NCBI GenBank assembly: GCA_012522795.1
Contig: JAAYJT010000002.1
Coordinates: 83,443-146,659, forward strand
Length of the DNA: 63,217 bases
Direction: 5' to 3'
Origin: Bacteroidales bacterium
GTDB taxonomy: Bacteria > Bacteroidota > Bacteroidia > Bacteroidales > JAAYJT01
The notes below the pieces were generated by a model. It did no database searches. It saw only the letters and a list, made by a program, of their open reading frames with translations, and was not told where the DNA came from. Positions 49,581 to 59,230 of this stretch are shown one piece after another. Made by a program: the position numbers and the translations under genes. Position 1 is the first letter of the stretch, and each line of letters begins with the position of its first letter.

Positions 49581-50054
49581 ATGGCAAAGCATAATTCTAT
49601 ATTTATCGTAATACTAAGTACATTTCTGTTGATATCATGCGGAAACAACCAACCGCTGATCATTTCAAAAGACTTCCCTGAAACAGGATGGCACAGATTC
49701 GATAAATTATCATTTGATATGCAGATAGCCAGCGTTAAAAACAACTATTCAATATCGGCTATCATTAAACACAGCCCGGATCTGGAATATGACCGGATTC
49801 CATTGCATATAATCATGACCTACCCATCAGGTGAAGAAAGGATATGGGAACAGATAATCAAGATTAGGAATAAAGATGGCAACTTGAACGGAGTTCTTAA
49901 AGATGGTGTGGTTGACCTTGAAGTTGTTGTTCGGTCAAAATTAACTTTCAATGAAACTGGTAAGATCAACCTTCTTGTCGAACAGATCATTCCTAAATAT
50001 GATACTCCCGGGATTTTTTCGTTTGCACTAAAACTGACAAGTGAAAAAGGCTGA
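49581..50054 (+). CDS. gldH: GldH-like gliding motility lipoprotein
   Basis: 157 residues. A lipoprotein signal ends at LLISCGNN (Cys20). The mature part contains GWHRFDKLSFDMQIAS, followed by a beta-sandwich-like region (YDRIPLHIIMTYPSGEERIW) and a tail with LLVEQIIPKYDTPGI, the pattern of GldH lipoproteins that accompany gliding and T9SS machinery. It lies about 200 bases downstream of gyrB and converges with ribF. Small size and weak conservation of the family leave some uncertainty. Confidence 0.82.
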   Translation: MAKHNSIFIVILSTFLLISCGNNQPLIISKDFPETGWHRFDKLSFDMQIASVKNNYSISAIIKHSPDLEYDRIPLHIIMTYPSGEERIWEQIIKIRNKDGNLNGVLKDGVVDLEVVVRSKLTFNETGKINLLVEQIIPKYDTPGIFSFALKLTSEKG

Positions 50055-50128
50055 AATAAATTGGATGTATTCTTGTGCTTGCTTTTGGGTTTCGAATCAA
50101 AAATAAAAAATTAAGCCCCGCTGATTCT

Positions 50129-51058
50129 TTAAAAGCTTTTTAGCACTTTCAGAACCACCTCTTTGTCTTTTATCAGTTGTGCTTGTAGTTGCTCCAATCC
50201 ATCAAATTTTTGTTCATCGCGAATTCGCTGAACAAAACTGATTGTTATGGGGTCATCATAAATATCACGATCAAAATCGAAAATATGAGCTTCGATGTTA
50301 AGATGGTTAGAATTAACAGTAGGTCGGAATCCAACATTACTCATAGCATTGTAGATCTGACCGTTCCATTCAATTCTACAGGCATATACACCAATAGCAG
50401 GTATTAATTTTCGTCGATTTATATATTTTAAATTAGCTGTCGGGAAACCTATTTTATGACCAATCTGATTTCCAATTTTAACCCTTCCGCTTAACATATA
50501 ATTATAACCCAGAAGCATATTGGCTGTTTCAATATTGCCATTTATCAGTGCTTCCCGTATTACGGAACTACTCGCTGTTTTGTCTTCAATAATGACTTTT
50601 TCAATTTTCCTCACAGCAAATCCAAAATTATCAGCAAGGTTTTTCAAATCATCAAAACTTGTTGTTCCGCCTTTACCAAGGCTGTGATCATAACCAACCA
50701 AAAGATGATCCACCCCTGCTTTATCAACCAAAAAATCTTTTATGAACTTCTCAGCAGATAATCTGGCAAAACTTTTTGTAAAAGGCAGTATCCAAAGATT
50801 CTCAATTCCGGCATTTTCAATCAATTTTATTTTTTCTTCTATAGTATTAAGAAAAAAAACATCATTGTCAGCGTTTAGAATCAGACGCGGATGCTGGTTA
50901 AAGGTAATTACAAGAGTTTCACCACCAGTTACTCCGGCTAATTCTTTCATTTTTGCCAGTAAAGCCTGATGCCCTTTATGTACTCCATCGAAAGTGCCTA
51001 CCGTGACCACAGGATGCTTAAGTCTGTGCGAAAAATCTGTTCCTCTGAAAATATTCAC
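50129..51058 (-). CDS. ribF: Bifunctional riboflavin kinase/FAD synthetase
   Basis: 309 residues. The N-terminal FAD synthetase (nucleotidyltransferase) domain has the motif TVGTFDGVHKGHQALL and the later VGYDHSLGKGG. The C-terminal riboflavin kinase domain begins around residue 190 with KIGNQIGHKIGFPTANL and ends FVQRIRDEQKFDG. The enzyme makes FMN from riboflavin and FAD from FMN. It lies 11 bases after asd and is probably co-transcribed with it. Confidence 0.96.
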   Translation of the reverse strand: MNIFRGTDFSHRLKHPVVTVGTFDGVHKGHQALLAKMKELAGVTGGETLVITFNQHPRLILNADNDVFFLNTIEEKIKLIENAGIENLWILPFTKSFARLSAEKFIKDFLVDKAGVDHLLVGYDHSLGKGGTTSFDDLKNLADNFGFAVRKIEKVIIEDKTASSSVIREALINGNIETANMLLGYNYMLSGRVKIGNQIGHKIGFPTANLKYINRRKLIPAIGVYACRIEWNGQIYNAMSNVGFRPTVNSNHLNIEAHIFDFDRDIYDDPITISFVQRIRDEQKFDGLEQLQAQLIKDKEVVLKVLKSF

Positions 51059-51069
51059 CTGTGAGTATT

Positions 51070-52071
51070 TTAGAATATTCTTTGTTTATTTAATAACGCA
51101 GCTATCTGAACTGCATTTGTAGCAGCTCCTTTACGAAGATTATCAGCTACAATCCACAGATTCAAAGCATTGGGAGCCGACCAGTCGCGACGGATACGAC
51201 CGACAAAAACCTCATCTTTGCCCTCAGCATACAAAGGCATAGGATATAAAAACTCAGACGGCTCATCCTGAACAACAACGCCCTGAGTGCCAGAAATGAT
51301 CCTGTAAATCTGTTCCAGGTCGTAACTGTTGTTAAATTCAACATTTACTGCCATTGAATGACCTCCATACACCGGAACCCTAACTACCGTTGAAGTGATC
51401 TGAATGTCAGGTGCCTCAAGGATTTTATGAGTTTCATCCACTAATTTCATTTCTTCGGTGGTGTATCCGTTACCAAGAAAACCACCTCCCTGAGGAATAA
51501 GATTCAAATCAACAGGATGCGGATATACCTTTGTAGTTTCTTTTCCAAAACGCTCATTCTCAAGCTGATCCATTCCTCTTTTTCCTGAACCGGTTACTGA
51601 CTGATAAGTTGATATTACAATTCGTTTGATACCAAAATGTTTATGCAATGGTGCCATTACAAGAGCAAGTTGTATGGTCGAGCAGTTCGGGTTGGCAATG
51701 ATACTGGTTTCTTTTGTGATTCTGTGAGAATTGATTTCGGGCAATATCAGTGGTACATCATCATGCATACGCCATGCTGAAGAATTATCAATAACAGTAA
51801 TGCCAGCCTCTGCAAATACCGGAGCCCATTCGGAAGAAATAACAGAACCGGCTGAAAACAAAGCAATATCAGGTCTTAGACTTATTGCCTGGCTGATTTC
51901 TTTCACTGAATAATCTGTTCCGAGAAATCTCAGCTTTTTCCCTGCCGATTTAACTGAAGCCACCGGAATGAACTCTGTAATATCAGAAACAAGCAGATAG
52001 CGCGCTTCTTCCAGCACTTTTATGATCATGGTTCCTACCAAACCTGTGGCACCTACAATTGCAATTCTCAT
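51070..52071 (-). CDS. asd: Aspartate-semialdehyde dehydrogenase
   Basis: 333 residues from the preferred start MRIAIVGATGLVG at 52071. A longer frame up to 52122 is unlikely because a perfect TAATTTTG promoter element lies inside it. The NADP-binding motif GATGLVG and the catalytic NPNCSTIQLALV are present, as are the substrate-binding SGKRGMDQLENE and the GGHSMAVNVEF region. It reduces aspartyl phosphate to aspartate semialdehyde, feeding lysine/diaminopimelate, threonine and methionine synthesis. It is first in an operon with ribF. Confidence 0.96.
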   Translation of the reverse strand: MRIAIVGATGLVGTMIIKVLEEARYLLVSDITEFIPVASVKSAGKKLRFLGTDYSVKEISQAISLRPDIALFSAGSVISSEWAPVFAEAGITVIDNSSAWRMHDDVPLILPEINSHRITKETSIIANPNCSTIQLALVMAPLHKHFGIKRIVISTYQSVTGSGKRGMDQLENERFGKETTKVYPHPVDLNLIPQGGGFLGNGYTTEEMKLVDETHKILEAPDIQITSTVVRVPVYGGHSMAVNVEFNNSYDLEQIYRIISGTQGVVVQDEPSEFLYPMPLYAEGKDEVFVGRIRRDWSAPNALNLWIVADNLRKGAATNAVQIAALLNKQRIF

Positions 52072-52094
52072 TTCAAACTTTGATTTCGAGGCTG

Positions 52095-52102
52095 CAAAAT
52101 TA
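52095..52102 (-). promoter_or_regulatory. -7 promoter element of the asd-ribF operon
   Basis: The minus strand reads TAATTTTG, a perfect TAnnTTTG match, 24 bases upstream of the asd ATG at 52071. Confidence 0.5.
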
Positions 52103-52276
52103 GCATTTTTAAGGGTTAACAAAGAAAACCAGACAATTTAACATTTTGCTCTAAATCCAATAGCTTTGGATAAACCGTAGCATGTTGCCCCCTAACCGCA
52201 GGTTAAAAAATTCACAGCTGCACAGTAGCAATATAATACTCGTTTACAATAATAACATTTTAATAGTAATTCATTT

Positions 52277-52351
52277 AACCACAGAGGGCACGGAGGTTCA
52301 CAGAGTATCTTTCAACAGATTTTTCTGTGAACCTCTGTGTTCTCGGTGGTT
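52277..52351. repeat. REP-like inverted repeat with ACCACAGAGG motif
   Basis: Two 28-base arms (52277-52304 and 52324-52351) are inverted copies differing at about four positions and flank a 19-base loop. The arm core AACCACAGAGG-CAC-GAGG resembles short dispersed palindromes found in many intergenic regions of environmental bacteria. A fragment of the same motif (CATCACAGAGG) follows at about 52358. The motif is known to me as a dispersed repeat, but its mobility mechanism is unclear. Confidence 0.75.
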
Positions 52352-52829
52352 ATCAACCATCACAGAGGATATTAAGAAGCACAGATGGTACATTCAGTTT
52401 ATACAATTTTATCTATTTCAGGCCTTATTTGTTATTACTATATATTTATATAGAATGTATTGAAGATACTAGTAGCAGATAATTTCAATTACTTTCAAAA
52501 CCGTCAATTTGGGAGAGATAATTTTATCAATTTACTCATACCATATTAATTTCCGTTCCAGTTGTTCAATATATTTCAACACTACACGAATATAGAAAAA
52601 CTTCTCACAACTGTGCAAACCATTAGCAGCACGATAATCAATGGCAGTTCCCATTTATTATATACGTCTTGGAACAACCTTTCTACCCACTACCCATTGC
52701 CTTGTATCAACACCAACCGAAATTATTAAAAACTAAAAATTGAAGCCGGGGATTACACAGGTCAAAAATCATTTATTTAGTACATGCGTATTTTTTTATA
52801 TATTTACACCAAAATCAAACAATAATAAA

Positions 52830-55454
52830 ATGAAAGAGATTGTAACCAAAACTCTTTTATCAATAGCTCTGATCTTTGTTTCGAACTATATGATTGCCCA
52901 GTTCAGTGATGATTTCAGCGATGGGGATTTTTTGCATAATCCGGCATGGAGCGGAGATACTCATTTATTTATTGTTGATAATTTCAGGTTAAGACTTTAT
53001 TCCGTTGCCGGCAATGACTCTACAATTCTAGTTACCCCAAGTTCTGTAATAAATAATACAGAATGGAACTTCTGGATCAGACTTGCATTTACCCCAACAA
53101 ATAATAATCATCCAAAAATTTATCTTGTTTCTACCGAACCTGATCTCAGGGGCCCCTTAAATGGTTATTATCTGCAAATTGGTAAAGATGGTTCTAACAA
53201 TAAACGTATTTACCTATTCCGACAGGATGGCATGACACGAACTGAAATACTTTCCGGATTGGACAATGTTGCAAATGCCACTAATAATATTTTGAGAATT
53301 AAGGTATTACGTGATTTTAACGGCAACTGGGAAATTTATACTGATTCTCAGGGAGGTGAAACATATGAACTTCAGGGAAATGTTACCGATGCTACCCACA
53401 CAAATACAGCCTGGTTTGGTATTTTCTGTAAGTATACAAGCGGAAATATCAGAAATTTTTATTTTGATGATTTTTATGTCGGGGATATACGTATTGATAC
53501 CATTCCACCTGAAATTGAGCAAGTAAGAGCATTAACGGCTACAGAACTTGAGATCATTTTCAGTGAAAAGCCCGACCAGGCATCAGCAAGCGATGCTACT
53601 AATTATTATGTTAATAAAGGAGTTGGAAACCCTTATCAGGTAATTGCTGATGCTGAAAATCCTGACAGAGTTTTGCTGCATTTCAATACTCCTTTTGTAA
53701 ACGGAGAATATTATATCCTTTCGGTTCAGGGAATAAGTGATCCAGCTGGAAATACCATGCTGCCTGTTGAAAAGGAATTTTCATATTTCAAAGCAGGGAT
53801 TTATGATATTGTAATAAACGAGATCATGGCAGATCCAACACCCGAAGTAGATCTCCCTCCGCATGAGTTCATTGAATTGTTTAATACTACCGAACATACT
53901 ATATTCCTTGATGGCTGGAAGCTCCGGATTGGGACAACACAACGGAACTTCCCCAATGTAGCGATAGAGCCTCACGGCTATCTGATCATTGGCTCTGAAT
54001 CTGCAATGAGTACTTTTTCAGAATATGGCGCAACAGCTACAATTCAGGGATTGTCTCCTACAGCTCTTCCGAATGCAGGAGGCACAATTAGCCTTTATGA
54101 TAATGATGAGATTGTAATTCATTGCGTTACATACTCCGATTCCTGGTATCAGAGCAATGCTAAAAAAGAAGGTGGCTGGACACTCGAAATGATTGACCCA
54201 TTTAATCCATGTGGAGAAGCTGAAAACTGGATTGCATCAAAAGATCTAAGAGGAGGCACACCGGGAGCAGTTAATTCAGTTCGGGCTGACAATCCCGATA
54301 TCACTGCGCCATGGCTTATTAAAGCTATAATAGTTGACAATCATACACTTGCACTTACTTTTTCTGAAAAAATGCAGATTGATGATATTGAAAACACCTT
54401 GGCTTATTCTGTTAATCATGGCATTGGGAATCCGTTGATTGCAGTGGCAAATGAGCCTGTTTACAATGAAGTAATTCTTCAGTTTGAGGCATCTTTCAGC
54501 GAACAAATAATTTATGAAATATCCATTACCGGTATTCTAAACGATTGTGCCGGTAATCCTGTCGCCCCGGATAGTTACATTCGTTTTGCACACTCTTCCA
54601 ATCCTGAATATAACGATCTTGTTATCAATGAGATATTATTTAATCCTCCGGCTGGTGGAGTTGAATATGTGGAGATTTACAATCGTTCAAATAAAATAAT
54701 TGACCTGAAGAAACTAAGATTAGCTTCTCAGGATACTATTATGAATCAGTTAACCTCAGTAAGAGAGATTGCACCATCAGGGTTTTTGATCTTTCCGGAA
54801 GAATATATAGTTCTGACTACCAAAACCGATCTGGTGACTAAATTTTTTTATACTCCCAATCCCCGTGGATTCATCAATATGCCTTCGATTCCTCAATTCT
54901 CAAATACCAGTGGAATAGCAGTATTATGTGACCCTAACGAAAACATTATTGATCGTTTGGTTTATCACGAAAACATGCATTTCCCGCTATTAAGTACTTT
55001 CAAAGGTGTTGCACTTGAAAGAATTGATTATAGTCGTCCTTCAGATGATCGTACTAACTGGCATTCAGCAGCATCCACAGCGGGTTATGGCACTCCTGCT
55101 TATAAAAACTCGCAATTTATGGCAATCATTGAAGAAGATGAGCCTTTCAGCTTAAGTCCGGAAATTTTTTCACCTGATGGTGACGGTTATAATGATGTAT
55201 TAAATATATCCTATTCACTTGAAGAACCTGGTTATGTGGCAACTATAAATATTTATGATATGTCGGGCAGGCTAATAAGACGATTGATTCAAAATCAGTT
55301 GCTTGGTACCTATGGCGCATATACCTGGGACGGTATCACTGACAATAACGAGAAAGCCTCAATAGGTTATTATTTGATTTACATTGAACTGTTTGATTTG
55401 AACGGCAAAATCAAACATTATAAAAAAACAACAGTATTGGGAGGACGACTCTAA
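52830..55454 (+). CDS. Lamin-tail-domain surface protein with FlgD-like C-terminus
   Basis: 874 residues from ATG 52830 (MKEIVTKTLLSIALIFVSNY), a clean signal peptide; the longer TTG-initiated frame is rejected. Residues of about 28-225 form a concanavalin-like N-terminal region (FSDDFSDGDFLHNPAWSGDT). Two pairs follow, each with an SbsA-type Ig-like domain (IFSEKPDQASASDATNYYVN; FSEKMQIDDIENTLAYSVN) and a lamin-tail domain (IVINEIMADPTPEVD; LVINEILFNPPAGGVEYVEI). The C-terminus from about 775 is FlgD/T9SS-like (FSPDGDGYNDVLNISYSLEE). Such proteins are usually secreted and may carry associated enzymes; here no catalytic domain is visible. Confidence 0.87.
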   Translation: MKEIVTKTLLSIALIFVSNYMIAQFSDDFSDGDFLHNPAWSGDTHLFIVDNFRLRLYSVAGNDSTILVTPSSVINNTEWNFWIRLAFTPTNNNHPKIYLVSTEPDLRGPLNGYYLQIGKDGSNNKRIYLFRQDGMTRTEILSGLDNVANATNNILRIKVLRDFNGNWEIYTDSQGGETYELQGNVTDATHTNTAWFGIFCKYTSGNIRNFYFDDFYVGDIRIDTIPPEIEQVRALTATELEIIFSEKPDQASASDATNYYVNKGVGNPYQVIADAENPDRVLLHFNTPFVNGEYYILSVQGISDPAGNTMLPVEKEFSYFKAGIYDIVINEIMADPTPEVDLPPHEFIELFNTTEHTIFLDGWKLRIGTTQRNFPNVAIEPHGYLIIGSESAMSTFSEYGATATIQGLSPTALPNAGGTISLYDNDEIVIHCVTYSDSWYQSNAKKEGGWTLEMIDPFNPCGEAENWIASKDLRGGTPGAVNSVRADNPDITAPWLIKAIIVDNHTLALTFSEKMQIDDIENTLAYSVNHGIGNPLIAVANEPVYNEVILQFEASFSEQIIYEISITGILNDCAGNPVAPDSYIRFAHSSNPEYNDLVINEILFNPPAGGVEYVEIYNRSNKIIDLKKLRLASQDTIMNQLTSVREIAPSGFLIFPEEYIVLTTKTDLVTKFFYTPNPRGFINMPSIPQFSNTSGIAVLCDPNENIIDRLVYHENMHFPLLSTFKGVALERIDYSRPSDDRTNWHSAASTAGYGTPAYKNSQFMAIIEEDEPFSLSPEIFSPDGDGYNDVLNISYSLEEPGYVATINIYDMSGRLIRRLIQNQLLGTYGAYTWDGITDNNEKASIGYYLIYIELFDLNGKIKHYKKTTVLGGRL

Positions 55455-55513
55455 ATACGTCAGGATCTGGCTAAATATTCAGTTTTTTTAACAGCAAAAC
55501 AAATGACTATAAG

Positions 55514-56206
55514 CTAATGTAGCGTACAAGCCAGTGAAGCAACGCTAAGGCGAACACCTTCAGTTTCAAGAAGATGTTGCGCACTTGCCTCTATTGTAGC
55601 ACCTGTAGTAATCACATCATCCACTAAAAGAATATGTTTTCCGGTAATCTTTTGGGGTTCTGTGACTTTGAAAATCTCTTTTACGTTCTCCCAGCGATTA
55701 AACCTTGTTTTTCTGGTTTGAGTTTCTGACGCAAAAGTTCTTATCAACACACTGGTTTCCAGCTCTATATTCATTGATGCAGCTAAACCTTCAGCAAATT
55801 TCTCACTTTGATTATAACCCCGCTTCCTTAGCTTTTTAATATGCAGAGGCACTGGTATTACCATTTCAATACTACTGAAAGTCTCTACTTGCCTGAGTTC
55901 TGCACCATATAATCTTCCAAGATAAACACCAATTTCATCCTTGCCTTTATATTTAAACTGATGCATCAGATGCTGTACTTTACCCCCTTTTCGAAAAAAA
56001 TAAAAAGCACTAACATTTTCAAGATTTACCCTGCCCCAGAAAACCTGTGCCAAGGGATTATCCCTTAATTTATGGTAATGTGTTCGTGGAAGATGATAGC
56101 GGCAATATGTGCAAATAATCTCTTCGTTTCGGAAAAGAGTATTACCACAAGCCTGACAAACCTGCGGATAGATCAGGGAAACAAAATCATCGATCAGAGA
56201 AAGCAT
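55514..56206 (-). CDS. ComF-family phosphoribosyltransferase-like protein
   Basis: 230 residues. The N-terminal double-zinc region has CQACG and CTYCRYH. The C-terminal PRTase domain has the PRPP loop LLVDDVITTGATIEAS and KLRKRGYNQSEKFAEGLA. In other bacteria ComF helps DNA uptake during transformation; many homologues are annotated only as amidophosphoribosyltransferase-like. A perfect TAATTTTG element lies 35 bases upstream of its start. It converges with the lamin-tail gene. Confidence 0.92.
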   Translation of the reverse strand: MLSLIDDFVSLIYPQVCQACGNTLFRNEEIICTYCRYHLPRTHYHKLRDNPLAQVFWGRVNLENVSAFYFFRKGGKVQHLMHQFKYKGKDEIGVYLGRLYGAELRQVETFSSIEMVIPVPLHIKKLRKRGYNQSEKFAEGLAASMNIELETSVLIRTFASETQTRKTRFNRWENVKEIFKVTEPQKITGKHILLVDDVITTGATIEASAQHLLETEGVRLSVASLACTLH

Positions 56207-56240
56207 AGTAATGCTGAAATATTTTTCATTTACGAAAATA

Positions 56241-56248
56241 CAAAATTA
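56241..56248 (-). promoter_or_regulatory. -7 promoter element of the comF-family gene
   Basis: The minus strand reads TAATTTTG, a perfect TAnnTTTG match, 35 bases upstream of the ATG at 56206. Confidence 0.5.
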
Positions 56249-56390
56249 TTAGTTTGGTTTTTCTGAAAATCAATTTAATATTACAGGATTTGAAGTTCAA
56301 TCTCAAAATTTTTTTCAATTTTTATAGACAAAATCCTGTTCCATTAGCTTACATTAGTAACCACTATGACTAAAATTCATTTCAAAGCTC

Positions 56391-56398
56391 TATTTTTG
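56391..56398 (+). promoter_or_regulatory. -7 promoter element of the ABC transporter gene
   Basis: TATTTTTG is a perfect TAnnTTTG match, 28 bases upstream of the GTG start at 56426, and supports that unusual start codon. Confidence 0.5.
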
Positions 56399-56425
56399 CA
56401 TTTTGTGCCATAAGCTGTCTTAATT

Positions 56426-58141
56426 GTGAAATCGCTAATACAAATAAAGGATCTCAGTATCGGATTTATATCCGATAATAAATATCATCAGGCAACTGAG
56501 AGCGTGAGCCTATGTATTGAGCATGGCAAGACCCTTGGTATAGTTGGAGAATCGGGTTCAGGTAAATCTGTAACCGCACTTTCAATACTCAGATTATTAC
56601 CTACTGCTGCAAAAATTGATTCCGGTGAAATTCTCTTTTCAGACAAAGATGATAACACAATTAACCTTCTTAAAATCAGTAATAAAAATATCCAAAAGAT
56701 ACGGGGTAATAAAATAGGGATGATATTTCAGGAACCAATGACTTCATTGAATCCGGTTATGAAATGTGGGAAACAGGTGACTGAAAGTATGATTTTGCAT
56801 TTAGGATATACTTATAAAGAAGCAAAACGACGAACGCTTGAGCTTTTTAATGAGGTTATGCTACCTCGCCCTGAGAGCATTTTCAATAGTTATCCTCATC
56901 AAATTTCAGGTGGACAAAAACAGCGGGTTATGATAGCTATGGCTGTAGCATGTAACCCTGTGCTGCTCATTGCTGACGAACCCACTACAGCTTTGGATGT
57001 TACAGTTCAGAAAAGCATCTTAACGCTGATGAAAGATCTACAACAAAAATATAATATGGGTGTACTGTATATCAGTCACGACCTGGGAGTTGTCGCAAAC
57101 ATTGCAGATGAGGTAGCAGTAATGTACAGGGGTAAAATTGTTGAAACAGGTACAGCAGATCAGGTTTTTAACCATCCGGAACATCCATATACAAAGGGTT
57201 TGATCGCATGCAGGCCTGGTATGAGTGGCAGACCTGAAAAATTGCCTGTTGTTGCAGATTTTATCAATGCTACCAATACTAATGACGTGCTTAAAATCCC
57301 AGAGGTCACCCCTGAAAAAAGAGCGCAGGAACATAAAAGGATCTACAATTCAGAGCCTTTTATAAATATCGAGAACCTGAAAGTATATTTTGAGGAAAAC
57401 ACTTCATTGTTTAATTTCAAAAAGAAATACATTAAAGCAGTTGATAATATCTGTTTTGATGTATTCAAAGGTGAAACCCTTGGTCTTGTTGGTGAATCAG
57501 GATCAGGGAAAACAACCCTGGGGCGTGCCTTATTAGGACTCATAAAAGCCAATGATGGCAAAATCACTTTCAATGGTTTGGATTTAAAAAAATTGCCTAA
57601 TAATAAATTACGGAAGTTGCGCCAGAATATGCAGATCATTTTTCAGGATCCATATTCATCGCTCAATCCACGTATCACCATTGGCGAAGCTATAGAAGAA
57701 CCAATGAAAGTACATGGTTTGTATAAAAGCCATAAAGAAAAGCAGGAAAAGGTTACTGAACTACTTGAGCGCGTAGGACTTAAGCCTGAGCATTATCATC
57801 GTTTTCCACATGAATTTTCAGGCGGGCAAAGACAAAGAATTTGTATTGCGCGTGCTCTTGCACTGAATCCGGGTTTCATTATATGTGATGAATCAGTGTC
57901 AGCTCTGGACGTTTCAATACAGGCTCAGGTTTTGAACCTCCTTAACAAACTGAAAAAGGATTTTGGTTTCACCTATATTTTCATCTCTCACGATCTATCA
58001 GTAGTCCGGTATATGTCAGATCGTATGATAGTTATGAAAAACGGCAAAATTGCTGAAAGTGGTGAAGCTGATACATTGATTTCAAATCCTGAAAGTGAAT
58101 ATACACGAAGTTTGATAGAAGCTTTGCCAGTATTTTTATAA
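56426..58141 (+). CDS. Fused dipeptide/oligopeptide ABC transporter ATPase
   Basis: 571 residues with two complete ABC domains in tandem, of the DppD-DppF (YejF/GsiA) type. First domain: Walker A GESGSGKSVT, signature SGGQKQRVMIAMA and Walker B LLIADEPTTALD. Second domain: Walker A GESGSGKTTL, signature SGGQRQRICIARA and Walker B IICDESVSALD. The linker holds the oligopeptide-binding HPEHPYTKGLIAC segment. It energises uptake of short peptides or glutathione-like compounds; the permease and binding protein are not adjacent. The first codon is GTG. Confidence 0.94.
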   Translation: MKSLIQIKDLSIGFISDNKYHQATESVSLCIEHGKTLGIVGESGSGKSVTALSILRLLPTAAKIDSGEILFSDKDDNTINLLKISNKNIQKIRGNKIGMIFQEPMTSLNPVMKCGKQVTESMILHLGYTYKEAKRRTLELFNEVMLPRPESIFNSYPHQISGGQKQRVMIAMAVACNPVLLIADEPTTALDVTVQKSILTLMKDLQQKYNMGVLYISHDLGVVANIADEVAVMYRGKIVETGTADQVFNHPEHPYTKGLIACRPGMSGRPEKLPVVADFINATNTNDVLKIPEVTPEKRAQEHKRIYNSEPFINIENLKVYFEENTSLFNFKKKYIKAVDNICFDVFKGETLGLVGESGSGKTTLGRALLGLIKANDGKITFNGLDLKKLPNNKLRKLRQNMQIIFQDPYSSLNPRITIGEAIEEPMKVHGLYKSHKEKQEKVTELLERVGLKPEHYHRFPHEFSGGQRQRICIARALALNPGFIICDESVSALDVSIQAQVLNLLNKLKKDFGFTYIFISHDLSVVRYMSDRMIVMKNGKIAESGEADTLISNPESEYTRSLIEALPVFL

Positions 58142-58205
58142 GTCAGGCTAATTCCGGTTAACAATCAAGCATTAAATTTTATAAACTGTCATAAAAGCTA
58201 AGGGA

Positions 58206-59182
58206 ATGAATATATTAAGATTACAGGACCAGCATCCGGCAGACATTGCTGAACAACTCTCAACTCTTGACAAAAAAAGTAGAGATATATCATTTCTGAT
58301 GATTTAAAAAAACAAACTATAAATCTTCTGGCTTGATGAGGAAAAAGAAACAGCCTTAAATCTGATAGGCTATCCAAAAGACTGCATTGCACGTCTGATG
58401 ACTCCCCATTATATTCAGGTAAGACCTGGGTGGACTGTTCAACATGTATTTGATCATATTAAAAACTACGGTAAAAAAGCTGAAACGCTCACATACATTT
58501 ATGTAGTGGATAAAGCCAATAAGCTCATTAATGAACTTAAGATCGGGCAACTTTTAATAGCTGACTATTCCACCCCTATTTCAAAATTGATGGACTATAA
58601 TTTTATCAGCATTCCTACTACCACTCCGATGGAGGAAGGATTTCACATCTTTCAGAAATATGATCGCTTTTCAATTCCTATAATTACTGAAAATGGCATA
58701 TTGGTAGGTATTGTTACTTTCAACGATATTATTAATAAAATTAAAGAACGCGACACTGAAGATATTCAAAAATTTGGGGGAGTTAAAAGGCTTGATTTAT
58801 CATATACAAAAACTCCATGGTTTGAGCTTGTGAGAAAAAGGGCCGGATGGCTGGTAATACTATTTTTAGGTGAGATGCTAACAGCATCTGCAATGGGGTA
58901 TTTTGACAGTGGAATAGAAAGAGCAGTAGTACTTGCCTTATTCGTTCCACTTATAATTTAGAGTAGTAGTAATTCAGGTTCACAGGCTGCCTCACTGATT
59001 ATCAAAGCAATGGCGCTTCAGGAATTTAAACTCAAAGATTGGTGGTATGTAATGCGTAAAGAAAAGTAAAACTCGACCCTGCAACGGCATCAGCGCCATT
59101 TATAGCAACACTGGTTGACGTGACCGGACTTGTAATTTATTTTAGCATTGCAGCTATTATCCTTGAAGACAAACTTCTATGA
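58206..59182 (+). pseudogene. mgtE: Degraded mgtE-type magnesium transporter
   Basis: Pieces of MgtE can be followed in order: LQDQHPADIAEQLSTLDKK from the N domain, DEEKETALNLIGYPKDCIAR, the CBS region (IYVVDKANKLIN and IPIITENGILVGIVTFND), the first membrane part (LVILFLGEMLTASAMGYFDS), [19 protein letters not shown] and finally [19 protein letters not shown]. The coding sequence is broken by an early stop and frameshift around 58300, a TAG at 58959 just before the NSGSQA loop, and a stop at 59067. A deletion removes several membrane helices before DPATAS. With at least three lesions, sequencing error is an unlikely cause. The longest intact part is 187 codons (58398-58961). Confidence 0.9.
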
Positions 59183-59230
59183 GTCTGAGAAACATAGCAG
59201 GAATATGAAAAGTCTTTAAGAACAGAAAGA

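Larger units (their letters stand above)
52072..52829. other. Intergenic region with a dispersed palindromic repeat
   Basis: About 760 bases between asd and the lamin-tail gene. It contains the asd promoter element (52095-52102) and a large inverted repeat (52277-52351). A 93-codon frame across the repeat (52182-52463) is not credible as a gene. Nothing else was recognised. Confidence 0.65.

Noticed and set aside
52182-52463. 93-codon frame in the asd upstream region
   Set aside because: It runs across the palindromic repeat, its protein has no coding character and its arms are inverted copies of each other.
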